Assembly: GCA_020054205.1 (NCBI GenBank)
Contig: JAGVLS010000041.1
Location: forward strand, 27,561 to 91,560
Direction of reading: 5' to 3'
DNA from: Candidatus Obscuribacterales bacterium
GTDB taxonomy: Bacteria; Cyanobacteriota; Vampirovibrionia; Obscuribacterales; Obscuribacteraceae
Length of the DNA: 64,000 nucleotides
The notes below the pieces were generated by a model, which ran no database searches, had not been told where the DNA came from, and saw only the letters and a list, made by a program, of their open reading frames with translations. Below, piece after piece: positions 61,557 to 64,000 of this stretch. Every line of letters begins with the position of its first letter. Positions within the stretch are counted from its first letter, which is position 1. The position numbers and the translations under genes were made by a program.

Positions 61557-63800
61557 ATGTCTACAAATAGACAAAGCGCAATTAATTATTGGACACTTGA
61601 AAGTGGTGTCGTTGTTTTTCAATTTGATTGTCCCGACAGCAAAATGAATGTTTTATCCTCTCGCGTCATGAATGAGCTGAGTGAACTTCTTAATGAATTA
61701 GCTCAAGATACTAGTGTAAAAGGACTAATTCTTACTTCAGCAAAAGCAGGTTGCTTTTTTGCTGGAGCTGATATCAACGATATCCAGAGATTACAAAGAG
61801 AAGCTAGCCCTGTTGAAATTTATCAAGGCGCTCAATTATTTAAAGCTGTGTTTGACAAACTTGCTAAATTACCATTTCGTACAGTTTGTGCCATTGATGG
61901 TTTGTGCCTTGGTGGTGGACTAGAATTAGCTCTTGCTTGCAAATATCGCATTGCCTCCAATGATACAAAAACAGTTTTTGGTTTCCCAGAAGTAAATATT
62001 GGTGTTTTGCCTGGTGGCGGTGGTTGCGTGCGTGCACCAGCATTAATTGGCATTCCAAATGCACTGGCATTGATTGTTGATCCGGATGCAAAAATTAGTG
62101 CAAAGGCTGCTTGGAAAATGGGGCTTATTGATGCTTATGCTCCAGCTAATGAACTTGTGGCTCGGGCAGAAGACATTGCTCTTCGTGGCGGGAGTCAGGT
62201 TCGTCGCGCCAGAAAGCCTCTGCATTTGAATATTTTGCATAAATTTTTAGGTGGCACACGCCTTGGTCGTTATATAGTCTCTTATTTCACTAAAAAACAA
62301 ATCCACGGCAAAAAGAAAAGCAAATATCCTGCTCCTTTTGCTGCCCTCGATACAGTATTAGCTTCAGCAGTTTTGCCTGAAGAAAAAGCATTTGATCTTG
62401 AATCACGCAGTTTTGCCCAGCTTGCTTGTGGTAATGTTTCAAAATATCTAGTCTCTCTTTATTTTGCTGATCAAGATTCTAAGAAAGCAGTGGCAGGCAT
62501 TGCGCCGGCATTAGCGGTTAAAACAGTAGGTGTGCTTGGTGCTGGCGTCATGGGTGCTGGTATTGCCCAAGCTGCTCTTTATTCTGGTTATAATGTCGTG
62601 TTGTATGACTTATTTACTGATGCTTTGGACAAAGGTCGCAAAACAATTGCTGATTTGTTTGCTAGCTTAGTAAGCAAAGGCAAGATGTCTCAAGAACAAG
62701 TTAATGCCATTATGCAAAAACTTGTAACAACGACAAGTTTTGAACCATTAGCTTCTTGCGAACTAGTGATTGAAGCAATTGTAGAAGATTTGGCAATTAA
62801 GAAGTCGACTCTGGCGAAATTAGAAAAAGCAAATCCTAATAAGTTTATTTTTGCTAGTAATACATCGTCATTAGATATTGATGCTATGGTAGCTGATGCA
62901 CGTAATCCAGAACTTACAGGTGGTCTACACTTCTTTAATCCGGTGCATAAGATGCCTCTAGTGGAAGTAGTGCGTGGTGCTAAGACATCAGATGCTACTG
63001 TTGCTTGCTTAATTGCTTTTGCACAAAGGCTAAAGAAAACCACAGTGGTCACAAGTAATAATCATGGGTTTGTTGTTAATCGCATTTTGACACCGTATAT
63101 GAACAAAGCTATTAATCTAGCTGAACAAGGAGTGTCACCAGAAGATATTGATAAAGCAATGGTAGCATTCGGCATGCCAATGGGACCAATTGCGCTTATT
63201 GATACAGTTGGTATTGATGTTGGTGGCAAAGTTGCTCATGTATTAAATGCAGCATTTGGCGAGCGTATGCGCGTGCCGGATATTCTTTCTTGGATTGAAT
63301 CTGTAAATGGTGGTATTGCTGCCGGCAATAAAAAGATCCGGGCTGATAATGAAGAAGCAAAGAAAAGAGGACAACCGTCTCTGCCTGAAGTAAGAATGAT
63401 TCTTGGTACAAAGACAGGTATTGGTATTTACACTTATGACAAAGATGGAAAACGGCAAGGGCTAAATCCAGCAATTGTCGCCCAGTTAAATGTCAAGCCA
63501 ATCAAAAAGACAGCGCTTGAAATTCAAGAACTTTTAACTCTAGTAATGATTAACGAAGCAGCACGATGCTATTCGGAAAATACAGTTGCTTCACCAAGCC
63601 AGCTGGATTTAGCTATGATTGCTGGTACTGGTTTCCCACCATTCCGTGGTGGTATTTTGCAATACGCAGACGCGCTTGGGATTAAACTTATTGTGGATAA
63701 ATTGAGGGCTCTCTCGCAAGAGCATGGAGAAAATTACCAACCTTGTGATTTGCTTGTCGAAATGGCAAACACTGGCAGAAGTTTTTATTCTCGTAGCTAA
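61557..63800 (+). CDS. FadB/FadJ-type enoyl-CoA hydratase/3-hydroxyacyl-CoA dehydrogenase
   Basis: This 747-residue fusion performs the second and third steps of beta-oxidation. The crotonase half (about 1-190) has AGADINDIQRL, LCLGGGLELALACKYRI with its catalytic Glu and FPEVNIGVLPGGGG with the second Glu. The dehydrogenase half begins with VGVLGAGVMGAGIAQAA (NAD loop, about 325) and has LHFFNPVHKMPLVEVV with the catalytic His; two C-terminal HCDH domains follow. The length fits FadB/FadJ. AAAGG precedes the ATG. It closes the operon before two terminators. Confidence 0.96.
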   Translation: MSTNRQSAINYWTLESGVVVFQFDCPDSKMNVLSSRVMNELSELLNELAQDTSVKGLILTSAKAGCFFAGADINDIQRLQREASPVEIYQGAQLFKAVFDKLAKLPFRTVCAIDGLCLGGGLELALACKYRIASNDTKTVFGFPEVNIGVLPGGGGCVRAPALIGIPNALALIVDPDAKISAKAAWKMGLIDAYAPANELVARAEDIALRGGSQVRRARKPLHLNILHKFLGGTRLGRYIVSYFTKKQIHGKKKSKYPAPFAALDTVLASAVLPEEKAFDLESRSFAQLACGNVSKYLVSLYFADQDSKKAVAGIAPALAVKTVGVLGAGVMGAGIAQAALYSGYNVVLYDLFTDALDKGRKTIADLFASLVSKGKMSQEQVNAIMQKLVTTTSFEPLASCELVIEAIVEDLAIKKSTLAKLEKANPNKFIFASNTSSLDIDAMVADARNPELTGGLHFFNPVHKMPLVEVVRGAKTSDATVACLIAFAQRLKKTTVVTSNNHGFVVNRILTPYMNKAINLAEQGVSPEDIDKAMVAFGMPMGPIALIDTVGIDVGGKVAHVLNAAFGERMRVPDILSWIESVNGGIAAGNKKIRADNEEAKKRGQPSLPEVRMILGTKTGIGIYTYDKDGKRQGLNPAIVAQLNVKPIKKTALEIQELLTLVMINEAARCYSENTVASPSQLDLAMIAGTGFPPFRGGILQYADALGIKLIVDKLRALSQEHGENYQPCDLLVEMANTGRSFYSRS

Positions 63801-63838
63801 ATCGTAGCTCAAGCGATCATTATCTTAGGCAATCAGTA

Positions 63839-63884
63839 AAAGACAGTGGTCTAGAAGGACTCTAGACCACTGTCTTTCTTTTTT
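63839..63884 (+). terminator. Strong terminator of the beta-oxidation operon
   Basis: Perfect 17-bp arms AAAGACAGTGGTCTAGA (63839-63855) and its inverse (63861-63877) around a 5-base loop, followed by CTTTCTTTTTT. Confidence 0.9.
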
Positions 63885-63926
63885 AGAATATTTATTTTCA
63901 CGTACAAGTTCAGTGAAGTGCGTTAG

Positions 63927-63974
63927 GTGGTTGAGGCTTTTGGGTAAAAGCGCCCTAAGCCTCAGCCACTTTTT
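63927..63974 (+). terminator. Second terminator-like hairpin near the window end
   Basis: GTGGTTGAGGCTT (63927-63939) pairs with AAGCCTCAGCCAC (63957-63969) with one G-U pair and is followed by TTTTTAT. It lies 40 bases after the first terminator. It may belong to a convergent gene beyond the window. Confidence 0.65.
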
Positions 63975-64000
63975 ATCTTCTATTGACATATCTTTCACTC

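Noticed and set aside
1..64000. CRISPR arrays, tRNA, rRNA, integrase or insertion-sequence transposase genes
   Set aside because: Looked for regularly spaced repeats, cloverleaf ends and transposase motifs by eye and saw none; a dedicated search could still find a diverged tRNA.

Overview
The window looks like a piece of a low-GC (about 40 % by eye) chromosome from a Gram-negative-type heterotroph. It has ExbD/TolR, lipoprotein and Sec signal peptides, and no plasmid or phage backbone, CRISPR array, rRNA or tRNA that I could find. The lineage cannot be fixed from sequence alone. A BT1-type folate/biopterin-like transporter, DG-rich MORN-like lipoproteins and a very large peptidase load would fit a non-photosynthetic relative of Cyanobacteria (Obscuribacterales/Melainabacteria-like). 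That placement is a weak inference.

Region 1-10.4 kb (minus strand) is one long operon: three tandem M1 aminopeptidases, a small unknown protein, a membrane-anchored FMN/3Fe-4S glutamate-synthase-like protein and the start of a DG-repeat exported protein cut by the window edge. Divergent from it, 11-14.4 kb holds a protealysin-type M4 protease and, behind a terminator-like hairpin, an unrecognised 724-residue protein with a HELRH zinc motif. Between the two units lies a cluster of AGTACT-centred palindromes. Next come a 2OG-Fe(II) oxygenase, two paralogous DG-repeat lipoproteins and an HDAC-family deacetylase.

Region 19.6-20.4 kb is decayed, with a broken AbiEi-like antitoxin remnant and two related terminator-like palindromes. 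Region 20.4-27.4 kb is a minus-strand operon of two intact MFS transporters plus a wrecked third, two methyltransferases, PPK2, OsmC and a ZIP transporter, closed by a 32-bp palindromic terminator.

Region 28-36.5 kb has a secreted double-retropepsin/TPR protein, PanC, a MOSC protein, a ketol-acid reductoisomerase homologue that has lost several catalytic residues, a divergent opine-dehydrogenase-like gene and an M20 amidohydrolase. Region 36.8-47.9 kb carries a secreted protein, 3-hydroxybutyrate dehydrogenase, patatin, a frameshifted LRR-like gene, an M28 peptidase, an acyl-CoA dehydrogenase, a pair of unknown paralogues and MutL. Region 48.5-58.8 kb has a rhomboid, a duplicated HExxE-domain protein, a P1(S58)-C39 peptidase fusion, a protein made of MshEN-like repeats without an ATPase, an aminotransferase, leucine dehydrogenase and ExbD. 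The plus-strand operon at 59.2-63.8 kb encodes an ADA-like deaminase, a thiolase and a FadB-type enzyme, followed by two terminators.

Taken together the genes suggest life on peptides and fatty acids: many peptidases, amino-acid deamination/transamination (LeuDH, class V aminotransferase, GltB-like), beta-oxidation and ketone-body use. The best candidates for undescribed biology are the M4/HELRH pair with its hairpin, the KARI-derived reductase near panC, the S58-C39 fusion and the MshEN-only protein.
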